The notes beneath the pieces were generated by a model. The model was not told the DNA's origin and did no database searches. It saw only the letters and a program-made list of their open reading frames with translations. Below are positions 1 to 6,979 of a stretch of 7,985 nt of DNA, piece after piece. Both the position numbers and the translations under genes were made by a program. This DNA comes from Lachnospiraceae bacterium (GTDB lineage Bacteria > Bacillota > Clostridia > Lachnospirales > Lachnospiraceae), in NCBI GenBank assembly GCA_017964055.1, contig JAGCSS010000273.1, forward strand, positions 1 to 7,985, written 5' to 3'. Each line of letters begins with the position of its first letter. Position 1 is the stretch's first letter.

Positions 1-1665
1 CCCGAGACGACCAAGATCCTGATCGGCGAGGTGGAGAGCGTCGATATCTCCGAAGAGTTCGCTCACGAGAAGCTCTCACCCGTTCTGGCGATGTACAAGG
101 CTAAGGACATTAAGGACGCGTTTGAAAAGGCCGAGCATCTTATCGCCGACGGCGGCTACGGACATACATCTTCGATCTACATCAACGTAGGCACCGAAAA
201 GGAGAAACTCGATGAATTCGCGGCGCGCATGAAGACCTGCCGTATCCTGGTCAACACCCCTTCGTCGCACGGCGGCATCGGCGATCTGTACAACTTTAAG
301 CTCGCACCGTCCCTTACTCTCGGCTGCGGTTCGTGGGGAGGAAACTCCGTTTCCGAAAACGTCGGGGTCAAGCATCTGCTCAATATCAAAACAGTTGCGG
401 AAAGAAGGGAAAACATGCTGTGGTTCAGGACACCTGAAAAGGTTTATATCAAGAAAGGCTGCCTGCCGGTCGCTCTCGATGAGCTGAAGACCGTTATGGG
501 CAAGAAGAGAGCCTTCATCGTTACCGACAGTTTCTTATACAGCAACGGCTATACAAAGCCGATCGCTGACAAGCTCGATGAGATGGGCATCGTGCATGAG
601 ACGTTCTTTGACGTAGCGCCCGATCCGACACTCGCATGCGCAAAGGCAGGAGCCGAGCTGATGCGTTCGTTCAAGCCCGACGTTATCATCGCGCTAGGCG
701 GCGGTTCCGCCATGGACGCAGGCAAGATCATGTGGGTTCTCTATGAGCATCCCGAAGCAGACTTTATGGATATGGCGATGCGCTTCATCGATATCCGCAA
801 GCGCGTCTACACCTTCCCCAAGATGGGAGAGAAGGCTTACTTTGTAGCAATCCCCACCTCGGCAGGCACCGGTTCGGAGGTTACTCCTTTCGCGGTAATC
901 ACCGACGAGCAGAGCGGAGTCAAGTATCCTCTTGCGGATTATGAGCTGCTTCCCAACATGGCGATCATCGATACCGATTTCCATATGACGGCACCCAAGG
1001 GACTTACCGCTGCTTCCGGTATCGACGCGGTATCCCATGCGCTCGAGGCGATCGCTTCGGTAATGGCCACGGATTACACCGACGGTCTGGCGATCAAGGC
1101 CCTGCAGACCATATTCGAGTATCTGCCCAGGGCATACGATGACGGTCCGAACGATGTCGAGGCCCGCGAGAAGATGGCAAATGCGGCGACTATGGCAGGT
1201 ATGGCATTCGCAAACGCATTCCTCGGCGTATGCCATTCGATGGCGCATAAGCTCGGAGCGTTCCATCATATCCCTCACGGAGTGGCCAACGCATTGATGC
1301 TCGAGGAAGTGCTGAGATTCAACGCAGCTGAGGTTCCGACCAAGATGGGTACCTTCAGCCAGTACGATCATCCCCATACACTTGCGCGCTACGCGATGGT
1401 GGCTGACGCATTAAAGCTCGGCGGCAGGACCGATGAAGATAAGCTCGAAAAGCTCATCAAGGCAGTCAATGACCTGAAGGCAAAGGTCGGCATTAAGCCC
1501 GCGATAAAGGATTATGTTGCCGATGAAAAGGATTTCCTTGACCGTCTGGACGATATGACCGAGCAGGCCTTCGACGATCAGTGCACGGGCGCGAATCCCC
1601 GCTATCCGCTGATGAGCGAGATCAAACAGATGTATCTGAACGCATATTACGGCAAGAAGAAATAA
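1..1665 (+). CDS. adhE: Bifunctional acetaldehyde-CoA/alcohol dehydrogenase AdhE, C-terminal part (5' truncated by window)
   Basis: AdhE reduces acetyl-CoA to acetaldehyde and then ethanol with NADH, regenerating NAD+ in fermentation; it is cytosolic and forms spirosome filaments in known cases. The frame is open from base 1, giving 554 visible residues of an expected 860-890, so the N-terminal aldehyde-dehydrogenase region with the catalytic Cys lies upstream. Visible residues 1 to about 130 are the end of the aldehyde dehydrogenase domain, including the AdhE signature GCGSWGGNSVSENVG and the linker NMLWFR. The rest is the iron-dependent alcohol dehydrogenase domain: nucleotide-binding GGGS at 233-236, and iron ligands D342 and H346 (DAVSHALEA), H412 (CHSMAHK) and H426 (HIPHG), all intact. 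The GTG at base 31 is internal, not a start. It is the first visible gene of a tightly spaced operon with hydrogenase and signalling genes; its promoter is outside the window. Identification is secure; the family is well known and the motifs are directly seen. Confidence 0.97.
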   Translation, partial: PETTKILIGEVESVDISEEFAHEKLSPVLAMYKAKDIKDAFEKAEHLIADGGYGHTSSIYINVGTEKEKLDEFAARMKTCRILVNTPSSHGGIGDLYNFKLAPSLTLGCGSWGGNSVSENVGVKHLLNIKTVAERRENMLWFRTPEKVYIKKGCLPVALDELKTVMGKKRAFIVTDSFLYSNGYTKPIADKLDEMGIVHETFFDVAPDPTLACAKAGAELMRSFKPDVIIALGGGSAMDAGKIMWVLYEHPEADFMDMAMRFIDIRKRVYTFPKMGEKAYFVAIPTSAGTGSEVTPFAVITDEQSGVKYPLADYELLPNMAIIDTDFHMTAPKGLTAASGIDAVSHALEAIASVMATDYTDGLAIKALQTIFEYLPRAYDDGPNDVEAREKMANAATMAGMAFANAFLGVCHSMAHKLGAFHHIPHGVANALMLEEVLRFNAAEVPTKMGTFSQYDHPHTLARYAMVADALKLGGRTDEDKLEKLIKAVNDLKAKVGIKPAIKDYVADEKDFLDRLDDMTEQAFDDQCTGANPRYPLMSEIKQMYLNAYYGKKK

Positions 1666-1679
1666 AGGAGGGATGAAGA

Positions 1680-2429
1680 ATGAGCGAAGACAGAATCATT
1701 GCAGTCAGAAAGAATAAGACCATATACCGCGACGGCGACAAGGTCCTCAAGGTTTTTGACCAGTCGTATTCAAAGGCCGACGTTTTGAACGAGGCTCTGA
1801 ACCAGGCGCGCATAGAGGAGACCGGGCTTAATATCCCAAAGATCCTCGGAGTTACGATGACAGACGGCAAATGGACCATCATCACCGACTACATCAAGGG
1901 CAAGACGCTGGCACAGCTGATGCAGGAGAATCCCGACAAAAAGGAAGAGTATCTGAACATGTTTGTCGATCTGCAGCTGCAGATGCATTCGAAGACCTGT
2001 CCCGGTCTGAAAAAACTCAAGGACAAGATGAACATGAAGATCAGCCAGACCGATCTGTCGGCGACGGTCCGCTACGATCTGCATACGAGGCTTGAGTCCA
2101 TGCCCAAGCACAACAAGGTCTGCCACGGCGACTATAATCCTTCGAACATCATTATCACGGATGACGGTACTCCCTATATCCTTGACTGGGCTCATGCCAC
2201 ACAGGGCAACGCGTCCGCCGACGCCGCAAGGACTTTCCTGCTGTTCTCGCTGGACGGAGATACGGATACCGCAAAGAGATACCTCGATCTGTTCTGTGAA
2301 AAGAGCGATACCGCAAAGCAGTATGTCCAGAAGTGGATGCCGATCGTTGCCGCTTCCCAGAGTGTAAAGGGCAACGAGCGCGAGCGTGAGTTCCTGCTCT
2401 CGTGGATCGATGTGGTGGATTACGTATAA
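1680..2429 (+). CDS. Aminoglycoside phosphotransferase/choline kinase-fold kinase, substrate unknown
   Basis: A 249-residue soluble protein with the APH/choline-kinase fold, an ATP-dependent phosphotransferase class related to eukaryotic-like protein kinases. Visible motifs: the N-lobe lysine in VLKVF (K24), a helix-C glutamate candidate at E38, a hinge-like TDYIKGKTL at 69-77, the catalytic loop HGDYNPSN at 149-156 with D151 and N156, and the metal-binding ILDWAHA with D169. No membrane segment or signal peptide is seen. The start ATG follows AAAGGAGG (1664-1671), which overlaps the adhE stop, with an 8-base spacer; the gap from adhE is 14 bases. The family includes antibiotic kinases, choline or sugar kinases and protein kinases, and sequence reading cannot choose a substrate. 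The location between adhE and a hydrogenase-sensor/phosphatase set makes a regulatory or metabolic kinase more likely than drug resistance. That it opposes the phosphatase at 4360-5532 is inference only. Confidence 0.88.
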   Translation: MSEDRIIAVRKNKTIYRDGDKVLKVFDQSYSKADVLNEALNQARIEETGLNIPKILGVTMTDGKWTIITDYIKGKTLAQLMQENPDKKEEYLNMFVDLQLQMHSKTCPGLKKLKDKMNMKISQTDLSATVRYDLHTRLESMPKHNKVCHGDYNPSNIIITDDGTPYILDWAHATQGNASADAARTFLLFSLDGDTDTAKRYLDLFCEKSDTAKQYVQKWMPIVAASQSVKGNEREREFLLSWIDVVDYV

Positions 2430-2447
2430 GCTTTAAGGAGAATAAGC

Positions 2448-2690
2448 ATGAAAGTCACAGTATGTATCGGTTCTTCATGTCATATTAAAGGCTCCAGACC
2501 GGTTGTCGAGCAGCTTCAGGATCTGATCAGGGAAGCGGGCATCGGCGACCGGGTCGAGCTCTCCGGAACCTTCTGCATGGGCAAATGCCAGCAGGGCGTA
2601 TGCGTTACCGCGGATGACGTTTTTTACTCGGTTTCGCCGGATACCGTTAAGGAGTTCTTTGAAGAGCATGTATTGAAAAAGGTGAAATGA
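2448..2690 (+). CDS. Small thioredoxin-like [2Fe-2S] ferredoxin (NuoE/HydC-like)
   Basis: An 80-residue protein matching the thioredoxin-like [2Fe-2S] ferredoxin domain found in NuoE and the small subunits of hydrogenases. The four cluster cysteines follow the family spacing: C6-x4-C11 near the N-terminus and C43-x3-C47 later. A further cysteine, C52, lies five residues after the last ligand. The length fits a stand-alone domain without the N-terminal helical extension of NuoE. It probably shuttles one electron to or from a partner Fe-S protein; the most likely partner is the sensory hydrogenase encoded 3 bases downstream. TAAGGAG at 2434-2440 sits 7 bases before the ATG. Such small ferredoxins are common companions of sensory [FeFe]-hydrogenases, by family knowledge. 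The partner assignment is inferred from position. Confidence 0.88.
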   Translation: MKVTVCIGSSCHIKGSRPVVEQLQDLIREAGIGDRVELSGTFCMGKCQQGVCVTADDVFYSVSPDTVKEFFEEHVLKKVK

Positions 2691-2693
2691 TAT

Positions 2694-4367
2694 ATGGAGT
2701 GCCTGACACTTAAGAAATCGAACTGCAAAAACTGTTATAAATGTATCCGCAACTGTCCCGTGAAGTCGATCCGTTTTTCGGGCAACCAGGCATACATCAT
2801 CGGGGACGAGTGCATCATGTGCGGCCATTGTTTTGTTGTATGTCCCCAGAACGCCAAACAGATAGTCGATGAGACCGAGAGAGTAAAGGTTCTTATGCAG
2901 ACCGGAGATCCGGTAGTCGTGAGCCTCGCGCCGTCGTTCACCGCAAACTATGACGGCGTGGGCATCGAAGCCATGCGTGAAGCCGTCAAAAAGCTCGGCT
3001 TTTACGATGCCGAGGAAACCGCGATCGGCGCGACCATGGTAAAGACCGAATATGAGCGACTGTTAAACGAAGAGAACAGGGATATTGTCATCTCTTCGTG
3101 CTGTCATTCGGTCAATCTCCTGATACAGAAGTATTTCCCGAAGCTCATACCGTTCCTGGCCGATGTGGTCTCACCCATGCAGGCTCACTGCAGGGATATC
3201 AAGAGACGCATACCGAACGCAAAGACCGTTTTTATAGGACCCTGCATAGCAAAGCTCGACGAAGCGGAACATTACGAAGGCATAGTCGACGCAGTTCTCA
3301 CTTTTGACGAACTGACGGCATGGTTCAAAGCCGAAGGGATTACGCCCGAACAGCGCACCGACAGCGATGAGAACAGCAGGGCGAGGTTTTTCCCGACTAC
3401 AGGCGGCATATTAAAGACCATGGCGCTCGACAACCCTAAATACACTTATCTGGCGGTCGACGGAGTGGAAAACTGCATGTCGTCCCTGAGGGATATCGAG
3501 TCGGGCAACGTTCATAACTGCTTTATAGAGATGTCGGCGTGCACGGGCAGCTGTATCGGCGGACCGGTCATGGAGAAGTATCACCGCTCGCCGATAAAGG
3601 ATTATGTTTCGGTGGCAAACTATGCCGGAGCCCGGGATTTTGATGTAGCTCAGCCTTCAAAGAGAGATATGACACAGGTATTTGAGATCATCGAGCAAGG
3701 TTCCGATATGCCCGGCGAGGACGAAATCCGCGAGACGCTGCTGCAGATGGGCAAGGTCAAACCCGAAGATGAGCTCAACTGCGGTTCCTGCGGATACAAT
3801 ACCTGCCGCGAAAAGGCGATAGCGATACTGCAGGGTAAGGCCGAGATATCCATGTGCCTGCCGTATCTTAAGGAAAAGGCGGAGAACCTCTCGGATACCA
3901 TCGCGAGAAACACGCCCAACGGCCTGATAGTCCTTAACGAAAAGCTCGAGGTTCAGCAGGTAAATGTTGCCGCGCGCAGGATACTCAATCTCCGTTCATC
4001 GGAAGATATCCTCGGAGAACAGGTGGTACGCGTACTGGATCCGAAGGACTTTGAACAGGTACTGTCTTCGGGCAGGTCCATGCGCCATAAAAAGGAGTAT
4101 CTGGCGGAGTACGGCAGATATATCGAGAAGACCATAGTTTACGATAAGGATTACAAGATCCTGCTCGGTGTCTTAAGAGACGTGACCGAGGAGGAGACTC
4201 AGAGAGAGAAAAAAGAGGATATCAGCAGGCAGACCATAGAGATCGCGGACAAGGTCGTGGATAAGCAGATGAGGATCGTTCAGGAGATCGCTTCGCTGCT
4301 CGGAGAGACCGCAGCCGAGACCAAGATCGCCCTGACCAAATTGAAGGAGTCGATCAGTGATGAATAA
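2694..4367 (+). CDS. hydS: Sensory [FeFe]-hydrogenase, group C (HydS), with PAS domain
   Basis: A 557-residue putative H2/redox sensor. Domains in order: a 2[4Fe-4S] ferredoxin domain (C11, C14, C17, C21 and C40, C43, C46, C50); an H-cluster domain, about 72-300, with L1 SSCCHS (C136, C137), L2 GPCIAK (C184) and L3 SACTGSC (C283, C287); an extra [4Fe-4S] motif C-x2-C-x4-C-x16-C (C363, C366, C371, C388); a PAS domain about 400-497; and a charged helical tail 499-557 that could form a coiled coil. This order and the Cx2Cx4Cx16C motif are diagnostic of group C sensory hydrogenases. No histidine kinase, GGDEF or other output domain follows, so signalling must pass to another protein, most simply the SpoIIE phosphatase that overlaps its 3' end (the arrangement called phosphatase-linked). 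Against catalytic enzymes, the Met of L3 is Ser281 and several proton-path residues are changed. The start ATG has AAAGGTGA (2678-2685) 8 bases upstream. Actual H2 sensing is inferred from the family. Confidence 0.94.
   Translation: MECLTLKKSNCKNCYKCIRNCPVKSIRFSGNQAYIIGDECIMCGHCFVVCPQNAKQIVDETERVKVLMQTGDPVVVSLAPSFTANYDGVGIEAMREAVKKLGFYDAEETAIGATMVKTEYERLLNEENRDIVISSCCHSVNLLIQKYFPKLIPFLADVVSPMQAHCRDIKRRIPNAKTVFIGPCIAKLDEAEHYEGIVDAVLTFDELTAWFKAEGITPEQRTDSDENSRARFFPTTGGILKTMALDNPKYTYLAVDGVENCMSSLRDIESGNVHNCFIEMSACTGSCIGGPVMEKYHRSPIKDYVSVANYAGARDFDVAQPSKRDMTQVFEIIEQGSDMPGEDEIRETLLQMGKVKPEDELNCGSCGYNTCREKAIAILQGKAEISMCLPYLKEKAENLSDTIARNTPNGLIVLNEKLEVQQVNVAARRILNLRSSEDILGEQVVRVLDPKDFEQVLSSGRSMRHKKEYLAEYGRYIEKTIVYDKDYKILLGVLRDVTEEETQREKKEDISRQTIEIADKVVDKQMRIVQEIASLLGETAAETKIALTKLKESISDE
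4344..4349 (+). promoter_or_regulatory. Ribosome binding site of the phosphatase gene, inside hydS
   Basis: AAGGAG lies within the hydS coding end. It is 7 bases before GTG 4357 and 10 bases before ATG 4360, which are adjacent codons in the same frame. ATG 4360 was chosen for the gene because ATG is the preferred codon, but GTG 4357 has the more typical spacing and would add a single residue. The position inside hydS implies translational coupling of sensor and phosphatase. Confidence 0.7.
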
Positions 4368-5532
4368 TCTGTGTGCCGACATAGGATGGAAGAGCATAAA
4401 TCATGAAGGCGAGCAGCTCTGCGGCGATCATATCGATATCGTCGAGCAGGATGATGCTTCTTCCGTGATCGTGCTCGCCGACGGGCTGGGGAGCGGTGTG
4501 AAGGCCAGCATCCTTTCCACCCTTACATCCAAGATCATATCCACGATGCTGGCGGAAGGCATTAAGCTGGAGGAGTGCGTCGCGACCATAGCCGAGACGC
4601 TTCCGATCTGCTCCGTCCGCGGTGTGGCTTATTCCACATTTACCATCATTCACCTGATAAACAACGAGACGGCGGAGATCATACAATACGACAATCCCGC
4701 CGTGATATTCATACGTGACGGCGAGATCTATGATTACCCGAAGACGGAGCACAACATATGCGAGAAAACTGTCCTTAAGACCGTCATTAAGCTGCAGGAG
4801 GGCGATATCATGGTCGCCATGAGCGACGGCTGCCCGCATGCGGGGATAGGGCTGGCTTACAATTTCGGATGGAAATGGGAAGATATCGCCGAATTCATGA
4901 GATGCATGTCAATAGCCGGTTATACGGCAAAGACCCTGGCCACCATGCTCATAGACGAATGCAACAAGGAATACGGGTACCGGCCCGGTGACGACGCATC
5001 TGCCTGCGTGGTCAAGATACGTAAGCGCGAGCCGATGAACATACTCTTCGGACCGCCGAAAAACAGGGACGACTGCGACCGTATGATGTCGCTGTTCTTC
5101 TCAAAGGAGGGAAAGCATATCATATGCGGCGGCACCACGTCGTTGATCGCGGCCAAGTATCTCGGCAAGCCGCTGCGCGCCAGCCTCACGTTTGAGCGGA
5201 GCGACGTACCTCCGACAGCCGAGATAGAGGGCGTGGATCTCGTAACCGAGGGTGTCATCACGGTCAACAAAGTCATCGAATACGCAAAGGATGCGCTCGG
5301 TGAAAACAAACTCTACGAGGAGTGGAATTTTAAGCGCGACGGAGCGTCGCTGATCTCGAGGCTGCTGTTCGAGGAGGCCACCGATATCAATTTCTATGTC
5401 GGCCGCGCAGTGAACCCCGCGCATCAGAATCCCGATCTTCCGATCAATTTCAATATCAAGATGAACCTGGTCGAGGAATTGTCCGGGTGCCTCAAACAGA
5501 TGGGCAAGCGTATAAAGGTCAGTTATTTTTAA
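4360..5532 (+). CDS. SpoIIE/PP2C-family protein phosphatase with an unassigned C-terminal domain
   Basis: A 390-residue soluble protein. Residues 1 to about 222 form a SpoIIE-type PPM phosphatase domain, a metal-dependent Ser/Thr phosphatase fold. The visible metal-site motifs are complete: GDH (D23), LADGLGSG (D41), AMSDG (D156) and GDDAS (D211, D212). Activity is therefore expected. There is no membrane segment and no sensor domain of its own. Residues about 226-390 form a second domain beginning MNILFGPP and containing ICGGTTSLIAAKYLG (254-268), which I cannot assign to a family. The gene overlaps hydS by 8 bases with its ribosome binding site inside hydS, so the two are probably made in step. 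By family knowledge, group C3 sensory hydrogenases are phosphatase-linked; this gene is the natural output for the PAS-ending HydS. Its phosphoprotein substrate is not visible here: no STAS anti-anti-sigma or HPr-like partner gene is in the window. The phosphatase call is strong, its role inferred. Confidence 0.9.
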   Translation: MNNLCADIGWKSINHEGEQLCGDHIDIVEQDDASSVIVLADGLGSGVKASILSTLTSKIISTMLAEGIKLEECVATIAETLPICSVRGVAYSTFTIIHLINNETAEIIQYDNPAVIFIRDGEIYDYPKTEHNICEKTVLKTVIKLQEGDIMVAMSDGCPHAGIGLAYNFGWKWEDIAEFMRCMSIAGYTAKTLATMLIDECNKEYGYRPGDDASACVVKIRKREPMNILFGPPKNRDDCDRMMSLFFSKEGKHIICGGTTSLIAAKYLGKPLRASLTFERSDVPPTAEIEGVDLVTEGVITVNKVIEYAKDALGENKLYEEWNFKRDGASLISRLLFEEATDINFYVGRAVNPAHQNPDLPINFNIKMNLVEELSGCLKQMGKRIKVSYF

Positions 5533-5543
5533 GGAGCTAATCT

Positions 5544-6968
5544 ATGTACAAATTCGATACCAAGGTGCAGCATCTGAAATACAAGGTATTGCGCGAAGTG
5601 GCGCGCTATGCCTGGGACGATACATTGCTGGAAAATGTGATGGATATTCCCATAAAGATCGTACCCGGCAAAGTTCCGACCATGCGCTGCTGCGTGTATA
5701 AAGAGCGCGCGATCCTAGGTGAGCGTGTTAAGCTCGCGATGGGCGGAAACAAGGATAACCCGAATGTGATAGAGGTCATCGATATAGCATGCGATGAGTG
5801 CCCTATGGGCGGTTATGATATCACGAGCGCATGCAGAGGCTGTCTGGCCCACCGATGTGTGGATGCCTGCAGGTTCGGAGCCATTTCGCTCGATCAGAAC
5901 CATGTGGCGCATATAGATAAGTCAAAGTGCAAGGAGTGCGGTGCGTGCGCGAAGGTCTGCCCTTATTCGGCGATCATATGCCTGAAGCGTCCCTGCGAGA
6001 ACGCATGTAAGATCAAGGCCATTAAGATGAACGAGGACAAGGCCGCCGCGATCGACAACAATAAATGCATATCCTGCGGCGCGTGCGTATATCAGTGTCC
6101 TTTCGGCGCCATTATGGAGAAATCCTATATACTTGACGCGATCGACATGATCAAAAAGAGCGGCGGCAACAAAAAGTACAAGGTCTATGCCGTCGTGGCA
6201 CCTTCGATATCCAGTCAGTTTTCCTACGCAAAGATCGGACAGGTGATCACCGGCCTGAAACAGCTGGGTTTCCATACCGTTATCGAGGCTGCCCTCGGCG
6301 CGGATATGGTCGCCGACGCGGAGAGCCGTGAGCTCGTTGAAAAGGGCTTCCTGACCAGTTCGTGCTGTCCCGCGTTCGTCAGCTTCATCGAGAAAAAGCA
6401 TCCCGAGCTTGTGCCTTTTATCTCACATAATCTTTCACCGATGGCGACTATTGCGAAGTACCTTAAAGACCGTGACGGCAAATGCAAGGTAGTGTTCATC
6501 GGCCCCTGCACCGCGAAAAAGGTCGAGGCGCAGAAGGAAAAGGTCAGAAACTATGTCGACGTCGTCATGACCTTTGAAGAGCTGCAGGCGCTGTTCGACT
6601 CAAAGGATATAGATATCACGACACTCGGTGAGACCGAACTGGACAACGCATCCTTCTTTGGACGTATATTCGCCAGGTCAGGCGGCCTTTCCGATGCCGT
6701 GGCTGAGGCCATGAAGGAGCACGGTGAGACAGACTTCGAGCTGAAGTCCTGTGTATGCAACGGCATAGAAGAGTGCTCGCTTGCACTCCTGAAAAAGAAA
6801 AAAGGCGTGCTTGACTCGAATTTCATCGAAGGCATGGCCTGCGTCGGAGGCTGCATCGGCGGAGCCGGCTGTTTAACGCACGGAGAGAAGAATAAGGCCG
6901 AGGTCGACAAATACGGCAGAGAGGCGCTGGAAAAGACAATTACCGATGCAATATCGGTACTTAAATAG
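5544..6968 (+). CDS. hydA: [FeFe]-hydrogenase, group B type, with duplicated ferredoxin region
   Basis: A 474-residue cytosolic hydrogenase, probably coupling ferredoxin oxidation to H2 formation. An N-terminal region (1-82) lacks a recognised motif. Then follow 17 cysteines between 83 and 185, including C97-x2-C100-x4-C105-x3-C109, C129-x2-C132-x2-C135-x3-C139P, C146-x4-C151-x3-C155 and C175-x2-C178-x2-C181-x3-C185P, enough for three or four [4Fe-4S] clusters. The H-cluster domain has L1 TSSCCPAF (C274, C275), L2 GPCTAKK (C322, K325) and L3 EGMACVGGCIGGAG (C433, C437). The AF after L1, the Gly for Met in L2 and Val in L3 point to group B rather than the group A form (TSCCPGW, MPCTAKK, MACPGGC). 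Proton-path residues equivalent to CpI Glu279, Glu282, Cys299 and Ser319 are present (E260, E263, C274, S294), so it should be catalytic, unlike the HydS in the same operon. TAAGGAG (5530-5536) overlaps the preceding stop and sits 7 bases before the ATG. No accessory hydrogenase subunits or maturases are in the window. Confidence 0.92.
   Translation: MYKFDTKVQHLKYKVLREVARYAWDDTLLENVMDIPIKIVPGKVPTMRCCVYKERAILGERVKLAMGGNKDNPNVIEVIDIACDECPMGGYDITSACRGCLAHRCVDACRFGAISLDQNHVAHIDKSKCKECGACAKVCPYSAIICLKRPCENACKIKAIKMNEDKAAAIDNNKCISCGACVYQCPFGAIMEKSYILDAIDMIKKSGGNKKYKVYAVVAPSISSQFSYAKIGQVITGLKQLGFHTVIEAALGADMVADAESRELVEKGFLTSSCCPAFVSFIEKKHPELVPFISHNLSPMATIAKYLKDRDGKCKVVFIGPCTAKKVEAQKEKVRNYVDVVMTFEELQALFDSKDIDITTLGETELDNASFFGRIFARSGGLSDAVAEAMKEHGETDFELKSCVCNGIEECSLALLKKKKGVLDSNFIEGMACVGGCIGGAGCLTHGEKNKAEVDKYGREALEKTITDAISVLK
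5841..6116 (+). repeat. In-gene tandem duplication of a 46-residue ferredoxin unit in the group B hydrogenase
   Basis: Residues 100-145 and 146-191 of the hydrogenase align without gaps. Every one of the seven cysteines in the first unit (100, 105, 109, 129, 132, 135, 139) recurs exactly 46 residues later, and I count 20 identical positions out of 46, including the CP and A-I pairs that end each half. Each unit spans 138 bases (5841-5978 and 5979-6116). This is visible at protein level; the DNA copies have diverged. Each unit probably carries most of a two-cluster ferredoxin module. C97, which precedes the first unit, has Ala143 at the equivalent place before the second. Confidence 0.8.
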
Positions 6969-6979
6969 ATTGGTTCTGA

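Noticed and set aside
31..33. GTG at 31 as the start of adhE
   Set aside because: The frame is open back to base 1 and encodes aldehyde-dehydrogenase sequence typical of AdhE on both sides; this codon is internal.
694..1377. Long minus-strand open frame (227 codons) opposite adhE
   Set aside because: It is the antisense shadow of a strongly conserved gene; its product shows no recognisable domain and it has no place in the plus-strand operon.
1680..2429. Antibiotic-resistance aminoglycoside kinase
   Set aside because: The fold motifs are shared by many kinases; the operon context and lack of mobile-element signs argue against a resistance gene.
2694..4367. HydS as an ordinary H2-producing hydrogenase
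   Set aside because: The C-x2-C-x4-C-x16-C motif, PAS domain and altered proton-path residues place it with sensory group C proteins.
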